A DNA stretch of 64,000 nucleotides from contig NC_088792.1 in the NCBI RefSeq assembly GCF_011386835.1, forward strand, positions 226,017,894 through 226,081,893, in the 5' to 3' direction. The stretch comes from Chrysemys picta bellii (taxonomy: Eukaryota; Chordata; Testudines; Emydidae). Below, piece by piece: positions 46,809-57,857 of the stretch. The notes beneath the pieces were generated by a model, which saw only the letters and a program-made list of their open reading frames with translations, ran no database searches and was not told the origin of the DNA. Every line of letters begins with the position of its first letter. The first letter of the stretch is position 1. The position numbers and the translations under genes were made by a program.

Positions 46809-48049
46809 ATTCTTGAGCTGGAGGAAAGGTTGCAACACCATAGATTTCCATGGAATTTCACCTGCTGCCAGGGCTGATTTTGACCCTGGGCCTCCATCTT
46901 CTGGATGCCTGCTGTTGACCCTTTATATCTGCTAACATGCAGTTGAAAAAAGTATCAGGTAACTCTTTGCAGATAGTAACCAGACATTGCTTCTTCTGAG
47001 ATCAGCCATGAAAAGCTGCCATTGCAGCTTCAATGCTAGATCTTTCCTCTGGAACTAAGGCCAGATGGGCACAGGGATCTTACATCGATCCAGTTTGTTC
47101 ACTCCAAGTGCAGTGATTTAACTATATTGAATTGAAGTGCATCGACACAACTGTGTTATGTTGGTTTAAGGTATGTTCGTTGCTACACAGTTGCCACACA
47201 GTTCTGTGCTCCCTCAAATTAACTGCTCAGTGTTTTGAGCAGATTTCCCATATTGCAATGTTCTACCACTCAGCTCTATGATTTGTGATTTTTCTTGTGG
47301 TGCATTGTGGGATGGACATCTATCAGAAACTATAAGAATTCTGGCCCTGAGAGTTCATACTAGCAAACTCCCATGATTCCTCTCCTGGCATCCACTAATA
47401 TATGTTCAGTCCCAGGTCTTCTCCACATGGGATGAATATATAGCTCTCCAAAGAGAGCAATCAAGGCCAGAACTTTTAAAGATGTCCACTTGAAGGCTTG
47501 CGGGGCATGGCTGCTATAATAGGTATGTGAACTCACTACTACCTGGTACTGAAAAAAGGCACTCGTCTGCCTGCCAGCATTTAAACCAAGAAGTGACATC
47601 TAGTCAAAATGACCCTAGAGCAGTGGAGGGCACACAAGGACAGGTTGACCTGCGTGTGAAGTGATGCAACATGGGAAAGTAGCAGAATAGTTAGGAGTGT
47701 GTCCACATGAACCTTAAAATGAACACACTCATGACACAATGGATTCACTCCTGTTCCTAGGACGATTACTTATTGCAACCTAAGAGGCCAAATAAATTGG
47801 TTTAAAAACAGGTTGCATGTGGACTCAAGGCATTTCAAGGTGAACGCCATGTAGACAAGATAAACACTGCTGCTCTTTCTGAAGGCCAGGGCCTACCACA
47901 GTTGCAGGCACAGAATTCCCATTGAAGTCAATGTGAACTAGTAATGTTCTTGAAGTTAAACATGGGCTTAACTGCTTTGTTGGATTGGGGCCAGAGTGCT
48001 CAGCATGTTGTAGGTTCAAGCTCTTAAAGACTAAGACCAAGTAGCAGTG
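46809..48049. other. Intergenic DNA just downstream of TOX
   Basis: A degraded foldback repeat lies near 47895-47995 ('CCCATTGAAGTCAATGTGAA'). No gene. Confidence 0.5.
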
Positions 48050-50231
48050 ATTTCATACAGAATAAGTATTTTATTCATGATGTATTTTTATTTACATTAA
48101 TTTTTGCTTGTATTTTGAATTCTGCTTGGATATTGTAATTAACAACTTTTATACCTTTTCTGCACAGCTGCTCTAAAAAGATTAAGGTAACACAGATCTT
48201 TCCCATACAAGAAAAAATCTGCCTGTCAAAGTTATAGCTGACTTTTCCCGTCCCAATAATTATCTTCTCATTTTAGAACTGATGAGAATGGAAAATGTAG
48301 TTTATTATAATATAATAAATAGAAGACATTGGGTAATTAGCAGTGCTGGTATATTTCTAAAGTACTAAACAGACAAACAATAAACTGTGAACTTAATCAC
48401 GAGTTCTTATACAGTTTCAAGACAGGAAAATTAGAGCTCTCAGCTACAGTCATTTGAGTAATCACATCTGATCTGCATTATTTATTAGTTATTACATGCT
48501 CAAGTGATTCAGGTTGTACATTGCCTAAAATCATTCCAAAACAAGCATACTGTACCTTTTGTTTTTTAAAAATGTTGACTGGATTACACAATATATATTG
48601 AATCAGAACTGTTATTTTTATTTCACATAGGAAATACAAAGCAGTGGTATTCATCATCAATTGGACAGGCATCCCAGTTGACATCCCCCAATAATATGTT
48701 TTCCTAGCTATCCCTGATTTAAAACCTTGAGAATGTTCTATTTTGGCTTTCTTACTCTTTATCCTACTGCCTTGTTACTCACCTCACATTTTAGTAAGTA
48801 TTTGCGATACCCTTCTCAAGCTCAGAGCAAAGTCACTCATCTCTTATTACAAGACCTATTGCCTTCATGATAAAATGGCTGAAGCATGTTTGTTAACTTT
48901 TCCAGTTTATTTATTTTTATTTCATTTGACTGATTAACCAAAACTGATTGAGCTCCAAGAGGCAGCATTTAACAGACGGTGCCTTTCGGTTTATTTAGCC
49001 TTGTTGGCTTATGAGTTCATTTTGGGCAACTCCCTGTTACAATGCATTAAAAAGGGAAGTACTTAAACTATCTTTTTTTTTTCCATTTTTCACCAGCCAA
49101 AGAAATGCAGAAATAAATGTTGGGTACTTTCATCTTCTGCCAGAAAACGCAGGTTTGGCTTGATTCATGTCATTGAAAAACTAAATAAAATATTCACATC
49201 AGTTGTGAATAATTTTTTGCCAGCAAAAGTTAACGCAAAGAAACCTCTTTAAAATGCTAACAAATTTACTTACAAACACCTATATTTATTATTTCATAAA
49301 TAGGCGCAACAGGTTCCATTAAAAAAAGATTAAATACAGACACAGTATGAAGAAACAATAATACATAGCCATATGTAAAGGTTATAATTTAGCTGTCTCC
49401 AATCTGTTTCTGCATCTAATAAAATATCAGGTAAGCATTTGGCAGTTTTATACATAAAAGGACTTAAATGATGTTTACTAACCATTACACGTAAAGTGAT
49501 TTTTAAAAAAAAGCATTTTTAGGCAGTATAAAATAAATGTGTTTGTGCTCTTTCCCAATACCAGTTTTTTTCACCCTTTTATCTATTTAATGAGACAAAG
49601 CCAATATTTTTAATTAACACCATTTGGGAATACTATTTTTTCCAAATACTTTGAAAATATAGAACTATTAGTCAGTTGTTTAAAAATGAAGTAAAAATAT
49701 GAATGTTTGCCAATTTAACCCCTATTGTGAGCCAGTTTCAATTACAATTAGCTACAAAAACATTCACATTTTATACTCTAGGAGAGTGTAACATAGATGC
49801 TATTTACAAACTTGCTATGACTGCTACATCAAGCCATTTAAAAAGTCTTTAGTAGTTTCATATAAACACCCATTATGAAAACCAATGGAAAATCCAGGAC
49901 TTTTATCTACAGTTGCTAAGGCAGTTACTAGCGCAGCACTTCACAGCAAAAACCAACATAAAATCTGAGTAGTCCAATTTTCCTTCAGGAAAGAAGAAAA
50001 GCAATGTCCGTTAAAGGATCTCTGAGGAAAAAAATAAAATAAAATAAAAAAAGAAAGAAAGAAGCAAGACTATTTTTTCCAGAGTGGGTGACCCACAAGC
50101 TCAAATAGTCCTAAGTGCTTAGCAACTTGTATTTTCTAATAAAATGCAGAACTGCCTTGACTGCATAAAGCAATCCGTGATGAAAAGACTTCCCTGCAAT
50201 CCTCAACGGAAAGGAGAGGTTTTCCAGATTT
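48050..50231 (-). other. TOX: Probable TOX 3' untranslated region
   Basis: It begins directly after the TGA at 50232-50234 and is AT-rich. It lacks recognisable mobile elements over more than 2 kb, unlike the rest of the window. On the minus strand two AATAAA signals lie at 48092-48087 and 48075-48070, giving a UTR of about 2.2 kb, near the length I recall for mammalian TOX. Earlier AATAAA signals (for example about 48991 and 49292) could give shorter forms. The distal end is inference. Confidence 0.55.
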
Positions 50232-50268
50232 TCAGGTAAGGTACAGTGCTTTGTCCCTCTGCATGCCC
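50232..50268 (-). CDS. TOX: TOX, last coding exon
   Basis: The final coding exon of the thymocyte selection-associated HMG-box protein TOX, a nuclear DNA-binding regulator of T-lineage and other cell programmes. On the minus strand the acceptor TTTTTGAACAG ends at 50269. The exon starts at 50268, completes a Gly codon begun in the previous exon, and encodes GMQRDKALYLT followed by TGA (50234-50232). This matches the C-terminus I recall for vertebrate TOX. The exon is too short to show up as an open frame. The HMG box is encoded further upstream, outside this window. Confidence 0.9.
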
Positions 50269-50409
50269 CTGTTCAAAAAGAAATAGAGCAAACACTTTTT
50301 AAACCTGTCAAATTTTTATTAGTTCTACCACCTCACAAGAAAGAAACTTGTCATATTTCAGGCGTCACTAGTTTGCGTCTCCCACTGAAGTACTGGTTGC
50401 ACTGCTCTA

Positions 50410-50665
50410 ACAAAAATAATAAAAATACTAACCATAATTTGTACCTCCATAGCATGACTGGAGAATCACCAAGTGCACTACCTATGTGACTGAAATAACC
50501 TCCCAGCACCCAGCGAGGTAGGGAAATGTTTTGATCCCCATTTTTCAGATAAGGAAACTGAGGTGCAGAAAGATGAAGTGACTTGCTCAGGATGACACAG
50601 GAAGGTTGCGGAAGAGGCAAGCACAGAACTATTGTTTCCTGGCTCCCACGGGGGGCCTTCAGCCA
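50410..50665 (+). repeat. MIR-like SINE, antisense to its own consensus
   Basis: 'CCCATTTTTCAGATAAGGAA', 'ACTGAGGTGCAGAAAGATGA' and 'AGTGACTTGCTCAGGATGAC' are the reversed MIR core ('CTCAGTTCCCCATCTGTAAAATGGGG', 'GGGCAAGTCACTT'). On the minus strand, the TOX direction, it is in sense orientation. Location: last TOX intron. Confidence 0.75.
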
Positions 50666-51037
50666 AGGTTCTCTCTGTACATAGATCTCCACCTTCTTGT
50701 ACAGGGGTGTGTATGATGTGAAGAGGGGCTGTAAGCAGCCTCTGCAGTGGGGAGGCATGCCAGAGGCTGAGAAGGGGCAGGCTAGGGGTCTGAGTATATT
50801 AGGCACAGTAACTACCTGCTGAAGACTGACTGGGAATCCATACAAAAGGTAAGATAGCTATTAGCAACATTCCTCCTTGAATTGCCTCCCCCCCACACAC
50901 ATGTCGGGGATTCCTGGAGTAGCCTGAGGAGTCTGTCATCATGGCTCCATTGGAGTTGTGCTTCATGGGATCTAGCAGAGAGGGTCTGAAGGGGCACCAT
51001 GGTAGAGGTATAGTGCTTCTGTGTGGATGACACTGTG

Positions 51038-51290
51038 GGTATGTCTACACAGCAAAGAAAAACCTGCGTCTGTCCCGAGCCAGCTGACTTGGGCTGGGAC
51101 TGTGGGGCTGTTTCATTGCTTTGTAGAGTTCCAGGTTTGGGCTGGAGCCCGAGCTCTGGAACCCTCCCACCCTGCAGGGTCCTACAGCCTGAACTCCAGC
51201 CTGAGCCCAGAAGTCTACACAGCAATGAAACAGCCCTGCAGACTGAGCCCAGCGAGCCCGAGTCGGGTTTTTTTGCTGTGTAGACACACC
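51038..51290. mobile_element. Palindromic MITE, GTCTACACAGC termini
   Basis: The left end GGTATGTCTACACAGC and the reverse-complemented right end GGTGTGTCTACACAGC differ by one base. Inner parts are also mirrored ('GCTGTTTCATTGCT' against 'AGCAATGAAACAGC'), so the whole element can fold back. Flanked by CTGTG on both sides, a possible short target duplication. The overlapping open frames on both strands come from the palindrome. Confidence 0.85.
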
Positions 51291-51778
51291 CTGTGTCTCT
51301 GTTGAATTCCCTGAGATTCATTCTTTTCTGTTCTGATACCAGGCCCATCACTATAATATCTGAGCATCATGGCACTTGTTCCACTGGGTGAAAAATTCCA
51401 CCCAGTGATGGAAGAATTTGTAAGAAAATTCTATGAGGGGAGACTTGTGACATTTCTCTCTTAGCACAGCCCTGATCAAGCAGGAAGGAGTGATCTGTCC
51501 CTCCCAATCTTACCTTTTAATGATCAAATTGCAGTTCTCTGGCAAATTTAAGTTTTCCAGAAGTAAAATGCACTTATTTGAGAGCAATCTTTAACTGTAT
51601 GTGTTAAGCACTTGCTTTCATACAGTAATTCAACTACTGAATAAACACAGCACCAATACAGATGCCCTTCTAAAAAAAATCAGTAGAGAAACAGGCAACA
51701 GAGCTATTTCCCACCCCCTGCCAGACATTTGTGTCATAAAGGTTGCTCAACACCAGGTGGCATTCATTGGCTGCTTAC

Positions 51779-51930
51779 CCATTACTGCAGTAGTCATTAT
51801 TCCAGTCCACAGTCTGTGCTGGAGGATTTCTGCACCCTGAACGAACATACTCCATTGCTTGGGTAACAACTTGTGCAGCTGTAGATGTAGGGTTGATGAT
51901 ATTCTGATAATCAGGCTGAAGAGTAAATCC
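51779..51930 (-). CDS. TOX: TOX, penultimate coding exon
   Basis: A 152-nt exon. The acceptor TTTTTCTTACAG ends at 51931 and the donor is G|GTAAGC after 51779. It encodes 50 complete codons, starting GFTLQPDYQNIINPTS and including 'VTQAMEYVRSGCRNPP' and 'VDWNNDYCSN', plus two bases of a Gly codon finished in the next exon. The match to the C-terminal segment of TOX is nearly exact from memory. Compared with the mammalian sequence I recall, the stretch after CRNPP differs at one or two residues (here AQT). This region lies C-terminal to the HMG box and is conserved in TOX, although I know no enzymatic role for it. The upstream exon is beyond 64000. Confidence 0.93.
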
Positions 51931-53457
51931 CTGTAAGAAAAAGGAAGCCAATACAATGTACAATAAACGAAGCAGTAGATTAGGTGCAAAAATCTTTTAA
52001 AAGTAGCATGTGCAGAACAAAATATCAGAGTCCTTTTCCTTGTATTTATACTCTGAATTGGCAAACTTAAAACAGGCAGAAAACGTGTGTGGGTATTTTT
52101 TATTTTTTAAAAACCTTTCCTTGATTTTGGAAACAAACAAACAAAACAAAACACACCAAATTGTTAGATAACACACAGTTATAGTATGGAACTAAGAGCC
52201 ATGGAACAGAAACAATTTAAAGCTAAGAGGACAACTCAATCAACTCAGGGGAAAATAAAGTCTGTTTGCTTCTTAGAGCTTGCATTTTGATTAAACTAAG
52301 GATACACTAGTAGTTAATTCCCAGAATATGCAACAGAATCTTTTTGAAGGATGCAGGCAGCAGGTGGCTGAGTGTTTTATTAGACTACACCTATTCACAT
52401 ATTGTTCTCTAAACCCTTTTTCTTCGTTCAGTCACAAAGGGACCATCTGCTTCTTCTTTTATTTGTACTTCTTTCTCAACTAAACAAAAATTCAACCAAA
52501 GCTTTTTAACAGTTGGGCAACTAATGTAGTGAAAGCTGTTTGAAACCAAGGAGAGGAGAAAACAAACGGAGAATGGAAAGAAATGTATTTTTTTTTAAAT
52601 GAAATATTTAGTAATTGAAAAGAGATAAAGGTTTTTGGCATATTCTTTCAATATAGTAGCGTGTTTAAATGCTGTCTTTCAAAACTAGCAGAGTTGTTAG
52701 AATTTCAAGGGCACCAGGTATTGATTTACTATACCAAGTTTATCCTAAATAAACATAATGTTTCTATAAAGTTAGAAATACTTCATAGTTTAGAACATAT
52801 GAATGCAGTATGAAACCAACCAGTGGTTGCTGGAAAAAAATGGAGACCAAACTCAGTGCTGGGGCAAGCAGGTATAATTCCCTTTGAAGTCAATGGAAGG
52901 TGCACTGCTAAAGCAAAGGCTGAATTTGGTCTAAAATATTTAGTTTGAAAATCCACTCTTTCTGGCCAGAGTTCATGTATGGCACGCCTGTGACTAAATG
53001 CATGACTTTTCAGTTGTATTTGTTAGTTTAAGTGGTTTGTATGTGGTTGCTTTATATACACTTTGTAGTAGGAGAGGCTGCTAGGGAGATTTATTTCCTG
53101 TTTCTGGTTTAATAACTGAGCCATGTTGTTTTTTTCAAAAAGAAAGAAAGAAAGAAAAATTGTAGCTTCTGTTAGGCCCCTAGGAATGAGCCTCCTTTAA
53201 AAACAAAATGAACAAAATGTCACTTCCCTCCTCTAATCACTCCACTGGCCCTCATTTTTCACTGCATTATATTCAAGTTTCTTAGTCTTATCTTCAAAGC
53301 CTTTTAGACCTCTGTCCCCCCCCCCACTTATCTGCTGTTATGACTTATCATGTCCACCAATCACTCTATTAAAAATGCTAGCCTTGATCACCAACTTATC
53401 CACTTCTCCTACAACCTTCTTCAGACCTTCTTCCACACTGCCTCCTATGCATAGTAT

Positions 53458-53815
53458 CAGGGCCGGCTCTGGCTTTTTTGCCACCCCAGGCATAAAAGCC
53501 TCCCGCCGCCCCCCCCGCCGGGGAGCGCGGCAGGGGAGGGCGCTGAGCCCGGCCGCGGCCCCGCTCTCCCCGACCGGCCGGAGCGCCGGGAGGAGGGCGG
53601 AGAGCCCAGCCGCGGCCCCGCTCTCCCCGACCGGCCGGAGCGCCGGGAGGAGGGCGGAGAGCCCAGCCGGGGCCCCGCTCTCCCCGACCGGCCGGAGCGC
53701 TGGGAGGAGGGTGGAGAGCCCGGCCGGGGCCCCGCTCTCCCCGGGTGAGCGCCGCCCCCCTCCAGGTGCCGCCCTAAGCACATGCTTGGAGGGCTGGTGC
53801 CTGGAGCTGGCCCTG
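53458..53815. mobile_element. hAT-type MITE (358 bp) with CpG-rich minisatellite, in TOX intron
   Basis: Starts CAGGGCCGGCTCTGGC and ends GAGCTGGCCCTG. The perfect 8-bp duplication CATAGTAT lies at 53450-53457 and 53816-53823. The core has about four units of 57 bp (CGCTCTCCCC recurring at about 53562, 53619, 53676 and 53733), CpG-rich like 34748-35164. The long open frames on both strands (up to 195 codons) are composition artefacts. Confidence 0.93.
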
Positions 53816-54689
53816 CATAGTATGCCCTTCAAGAATTGATTCATAAGGTCAGTACCCTTTTCTCTTTCAAATCCTTCCAGAAGACCCACTTCTTCTGTGA
53901 GGGATGCCTGCAAGAAACTGGCCAACTAATGGTGGATAGGTTGAGGGATAATGGGGTATAGCTGATGTGTAACATATATACGGTTGTGTACAAAAGATAT
54001 ACACATTTTTTTGTTACTCTCTCACCCTCTCTATGTAAATTGCTTGTCTTCTTAGGCCCTGATCCTTCAAGCCAAACTGTATGGGCCAACAGCCATTGCA
54101 TTGTGGAGTCTTAGGCTGAAAGTTCTTCAGCTGTATGGACTTTGTCTTCCTGGATATGAATTGTGTTAACCTAGTTGAGGCACTACTGGAATACAAATAA
54201 TGCTTCATAATAACAAACAATAAGTGAGTTACATTCTGTGGTCTTTAATTGAGCAAAACTCCTATTGACTCTGATCAGAGTTTTGCTTGATTGAAGATCA
54301 TAGAATTGGGTCTTGTAATATTATCATCATAATTTGTATAATATGATATAATATTATCATATAATACACTAGTCTTGGGGCCATTTCTAATTCAGTCGCA
54401 AGAGGAAACTATATAAAAGAGCATATTCTCAGGCATTTAGAATTACCTTTGTACCTTGGAGGTACATCCTCCTTAGTGATCTATTACCAGTCTTTATGAA
54501 GCAAACATATACACAGGACCATCTGATAGTGTTGGTAGCTCTAGCCACCTGTTTTAGAGAAGCACGGAGCTGAACAGGCATAGAGAATCAAATATACTTT
54601 CTGTCTAAGACAGATGGTTCCTCAGGTCAGAGGGAGAGAACAACAGTACAACACTGTAAACACTTTGGCTAGACTAAGGATGAATAAAC

Positions 54690-54970
54690 ATCTTCAGAAT
54701 GGAAGGATGTTCTGTGGTGAAGGCACTGGCCTGGTACTGATTGGGCTCCAATTCCAGGCTCTGCCCCAGAGTTCCTATGTGACCGTGGACAAGTCACTTT
54801 GGCTCCAGTTCAGCAAAGTTTGTGCACATGAATAGTCTGACACAGTTGGTACTATTTGTGCTGAAATGTAAGCATATGCTTAAGTGCTTTGTTAGATCAG
54901 AGCCTTAATCCTGCTACGCCTCAGTTCTCCCATCTGTAAAACAGGGGTAATAATTCTTCTTTTTCTGCAA
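54690..54970 (+). repeat. MIR-like SINE split by a foldback repeat
   Basis: The left part (54690-54800) has 'GAAGGCACTGGCCTGGTACT' and 'TGTGACCGTGGACAAGTCAC'. The right part (54905-54970) has 'CTCAGTTCTCCCATCTGTAA'. Both parts are MIR core in the right order. The intervening 54801-54904 is a palindromic repeat. Confidence 0.7.
54801..54904. repeat. Palindromic repeat inserted in the SINE
   Basis: 'GGCTCCAGTTCAGCAAAGTT' at the left is mirrored by 'AAGTGCTTTGTTAGATCAGA GCC' at the right, with AAGCATATGCTT inside. It resembles the 'GATCCTGCAAACACTTATGC'-type foldback repeat common in reptile DNA. Confidence 0.65.
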
Positions 54971-55019
54971 CCTTTGTCTGTCATGTCTATGCCAGGCTTC
55001 ATTGAAGTTATCTACTCTC

Positions 55020-55314
55020 CTCAAATTAACTCCTCTCACGTCAGCCTATCTCAGGTGAGAGTGCTCACAACAAACAACCCCAAAGATGCTCAAACAACAC
55101 TCAAGCTGCAGAGTGTTTGGATTACAGCACAGAGTCTCCAATGCATTTCTACCCTCAGCATCAGCAGCCCTTGAGCTTTGACCCACATCCCCTGATGGGT
55201 CAGCTAGCTCGAGTTTAACTGGAGCTAGAGAATTTTGTGTGTGGACGAGAGCTGGGTTATGGGCCCTACTTGAGTTATACCTCAAGCTAACACTGCAGTG
55301 AAGACATGCCTTCA
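55020..55314. repeat. Possible degraded palindromic element
   Basis: The right end 'CACTGCAGTGAAGACATGCC' looks like a MITE terminus (reverse complement GGCATGTCTTCACTGCAGTG). The left end is not convincingly paired. Low confidence. Confidence 0.35.
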
Positions 55315-55432
55315 AATTGTAAGCTCTTCGGGGGCAGGGACTGTCTCTTACTCTGTATGTACAGCACCTGGCAAAATGGGGCACTGATCTTGGTTAAGGC
55401 TTTGTAGGGCTACTATAATACAAATGATAATT
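55315..55432 (+). repeat. SINE/LINE 3' tail
   Basis: 'AATTGTAAGCTCTTCGGGGG', 'CAGGGACTGTCTCTTACTCT' and 'GTACAGCACCTGGCAAAATG' are the best-preserved copy of the tail also seen at 4328 and 36810. Confidence 0.75.
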
Positions 55433-57430
55433 TACATTGTTGAGCACATATACACCAAAACAAAAGATAATTTAAGAATTCCAGAACTACTCAAAATAAA
55501 GGGCTAATAAATGATGATCATATCCAAAATGTAAACAATCAATATTTCAGCCTTTTCATGAATCCTGGAAGTATATATCTGCATAACATAGGAAGACAGC
55601 CTCATATTAGGCCTGTAGTAAATATTTGTGCATTATTTGTGTAAGTCCTTAACACACAATGATGAAATAAAAAGTGTTCAGAAAATGAGTGCTTAGAGGT
55701 CTAATTAAACAATGCTGAATGTTTTGCATTGTAATGCTCAAGAGAAAATCACCAACTGTTTTGCAACATGCCTAGAATTTTAAATTTCATTTTCCTGTGC
55801 CAGATTGAAATAAAAATAGGGAACTTGATAAAGATTAATTTGGTGTCAGAAGGGACATTTGCTCTTTAATTAGATTTCTGTAGCCCTAGCTGTTTTGTTG
55901 CGCCACGATAGCAAGTCCTAAAAAGCCTGCAGCAGAACTAAACAGTGATCCTCATCTCCACACTTTACTGGGAACTAATTTCATTTCCTGCCTGTCTGGA
56001 GAGGTATTTTCAACAGGCATCAATGTTTTTGTCTTCACAACTGATTTATTCATCAATCTCAATGTGATTTTTTTAAACCTTTAAATTACATCCAAATCCT
56101 AAAGCATCTGTTTATTACACAAGGAAATTGAAAATCTGTCTGTGTGATATCATACAAAGATTTTTCCTTAAGGTTATAAAGGAAGTTGACAGATATTAAT
56201 GATTTTTTTTCTCTTGACCTCATTCGAAGACATAGTGTAACAAAAAGGGGAAGAAATCTGGACAAATACAGCAGGCCCATGAGTTTATTTTATAAAATAT
56301 GTAGTAGAAAAAATGAGACTATTATTTCTGGCAGGCTAGGCAATCACATTGCAGTATACATTTATTTTCTTTAAAAAACCAACAACCAAAGGTATACGGA
56401 AATGAGCCGTTATTTAAAAAAAACCCCAGAGTGTACATTAATCTTCTGCCTTTTTTCGATATACACTATACGGATTCCTGCATCCATGGGCATCAGACAT
56501 TAAGAGCCTTGTTTTAGCTGCCCCTGCATGTGTACAAAGGTGGGACAGAGGTAATAAAGAGCCTTCCTCCACTTTGTGCCCCACTGCAGGGCCAGTCACC
56601 ATCAGAAGGCAAAGGAAGAAAGCAGGTGCTGTGCTTGGACTAATTCCAGTAGCAATGCTAGGCTAGCCTTCCAGTGAGGTCATGGAGTGGCTGGGAGACG
56701 ACGAGACCATGTCCCCATCCTTCTCCGCACAAGCCGTCAGAGTTCAGTAAGTTTGAGAGTGGGGAGTTAACAGGAAGGAGCACCAATGTTTGTAGAGGCA
56801 AACGGGCTCCTACTTCAACATGTGTTTCCCCTGAACCCCAGAGGAATTTTGGTTGATTCAGCCAGAATTCTTCACAAGGCCCAAGTGAAGCCAATGGCTT
56901 AAAGCTGATATCTGATCCACAGGACACAAGTAATTTTATTGATCATGGGCCAAATGTTGCCCTCCCTAAATCAGTGAAAAATCCTATTAGCTTCATTGGG
57001 AGTTTTATCTGTGTATAAAGACTGCCGAATTCACTCCAGCAGGCCAAATTCTATCCTTAGAACTGACTGTCTCAGAGCAGATGCTGATATTAAGTAATAC
57101 TGTATGCAAAGGTGTCTTCCACAGGTAAATTACATTTTACCACAAATCACCATGCTCCAATTAATGCAGCTCTGATTCTAGAAATCTCTAGTGCTCTCAG
57201 AAAGCAAAAAAAACATGTGAACTTTAGGAGATAGGGTCGGGTCACATAGAGCCAAAAGATGAAATACTGCATATACTACTCCCAAAAAACAATTTAAATC
57301 CTGCTTGAGTAATGCAAATCATAACAGACCCCTCATTCTTTTTTAATGTGCATCTACTAGGGAGATATGTAGATGTATGTCTGCACCAGTTGTAATAATA
57401 ATAAAATGATAAAAAGCCTATATGATCATG

Positions 57431-57849
57431 CATAGGTGCTGAATCCGTGGCTGCTCCGTGGCTGGAGCACCCATGGAAAAAAATAGTGGGTGCTCAGCAC
57501 CCACCGGCAGTCCCATGGATCAGCACCTCCCCTTCCACCTCTACTGGCTACCAGCGGGCCGGCCGATTAGCGCCTCCCCCTCCCTCCAAGCGCCTTCTGC
57601 TCACCGTAATCAGCTGTTCAGCAGTTTGCAGGAGATGCTGGAGGGGAGGGAGAGGAGCGGGGGCAGGAAGAGGCAGGGGGAGGGGGTGGAACAAGGTGGG
57701 GCAGGGGTGGGAAAAGGTGGGGCAGGGAGGATGGGAGCAGGAAGAGGTGGGGTGGAGTGGAGGTTTTGGGGAAGGGTGGAACGGGAGTGGGGCCTGGGGT
57801 GGAGTGGGGCTCGAGCACCCCCCAGGAACTGGGGAAGTCAGTGCTTCTA
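57431..57849. mobile_element. hAT-type MITE (419 bp) with 8-bp TSD
   Basis: It starts CATAGGTGCTGAATCC, and its end read in reverse gives TAGAAGCACTGACTTCC. The perfect duplication TGATCATG lies at 57423-57430 and 57850-57857. The interior is strongly G-rich on the plus strand (57640-57810), giving spurious Gly/Pro-rich frames. It adjoins the left edge of an old CR1. Confidence 0.85.
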
Positions 57850-57857
57850 TGATCATG

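Larger units (their letters stand above)
50269..51778 (-). other. TOX: TOX last intron (1510 bp)
   Basis: Donor GTAAGCAG at 51778-51771 and acceptor AACAG ending at 50269. The intron splits a Gly codon after its second base. It contains an antisense MIR-like SINE (50410-50665) and a palindromic MITE (51038-51290). A 164-codon open frame at 50351-50845 in the gene's own direction lies wholly inside this intron, runs through the SINE, and is not coding. Confidence 0.88.

Noticed and set aside
50351..50845. 164-codon minus-strand open frame next to the TOX last exon
   Set aside because: It lies inside the TOX intron and reads through a MIR-like SINE. The correct splice joins 51779 to 50268.
50812..51351. 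179-codon open frame and overlapping frames on both strands
   Set aside because: Explained by the palindromic MITE at 51038-51290, which yields mirrored frames.
53338..53925. Open frames of 195, 154 and 108 codons on both strands
   Set aside because: Same MITE family and tandem units as at 34.7 kb, with no domain or splice structure.
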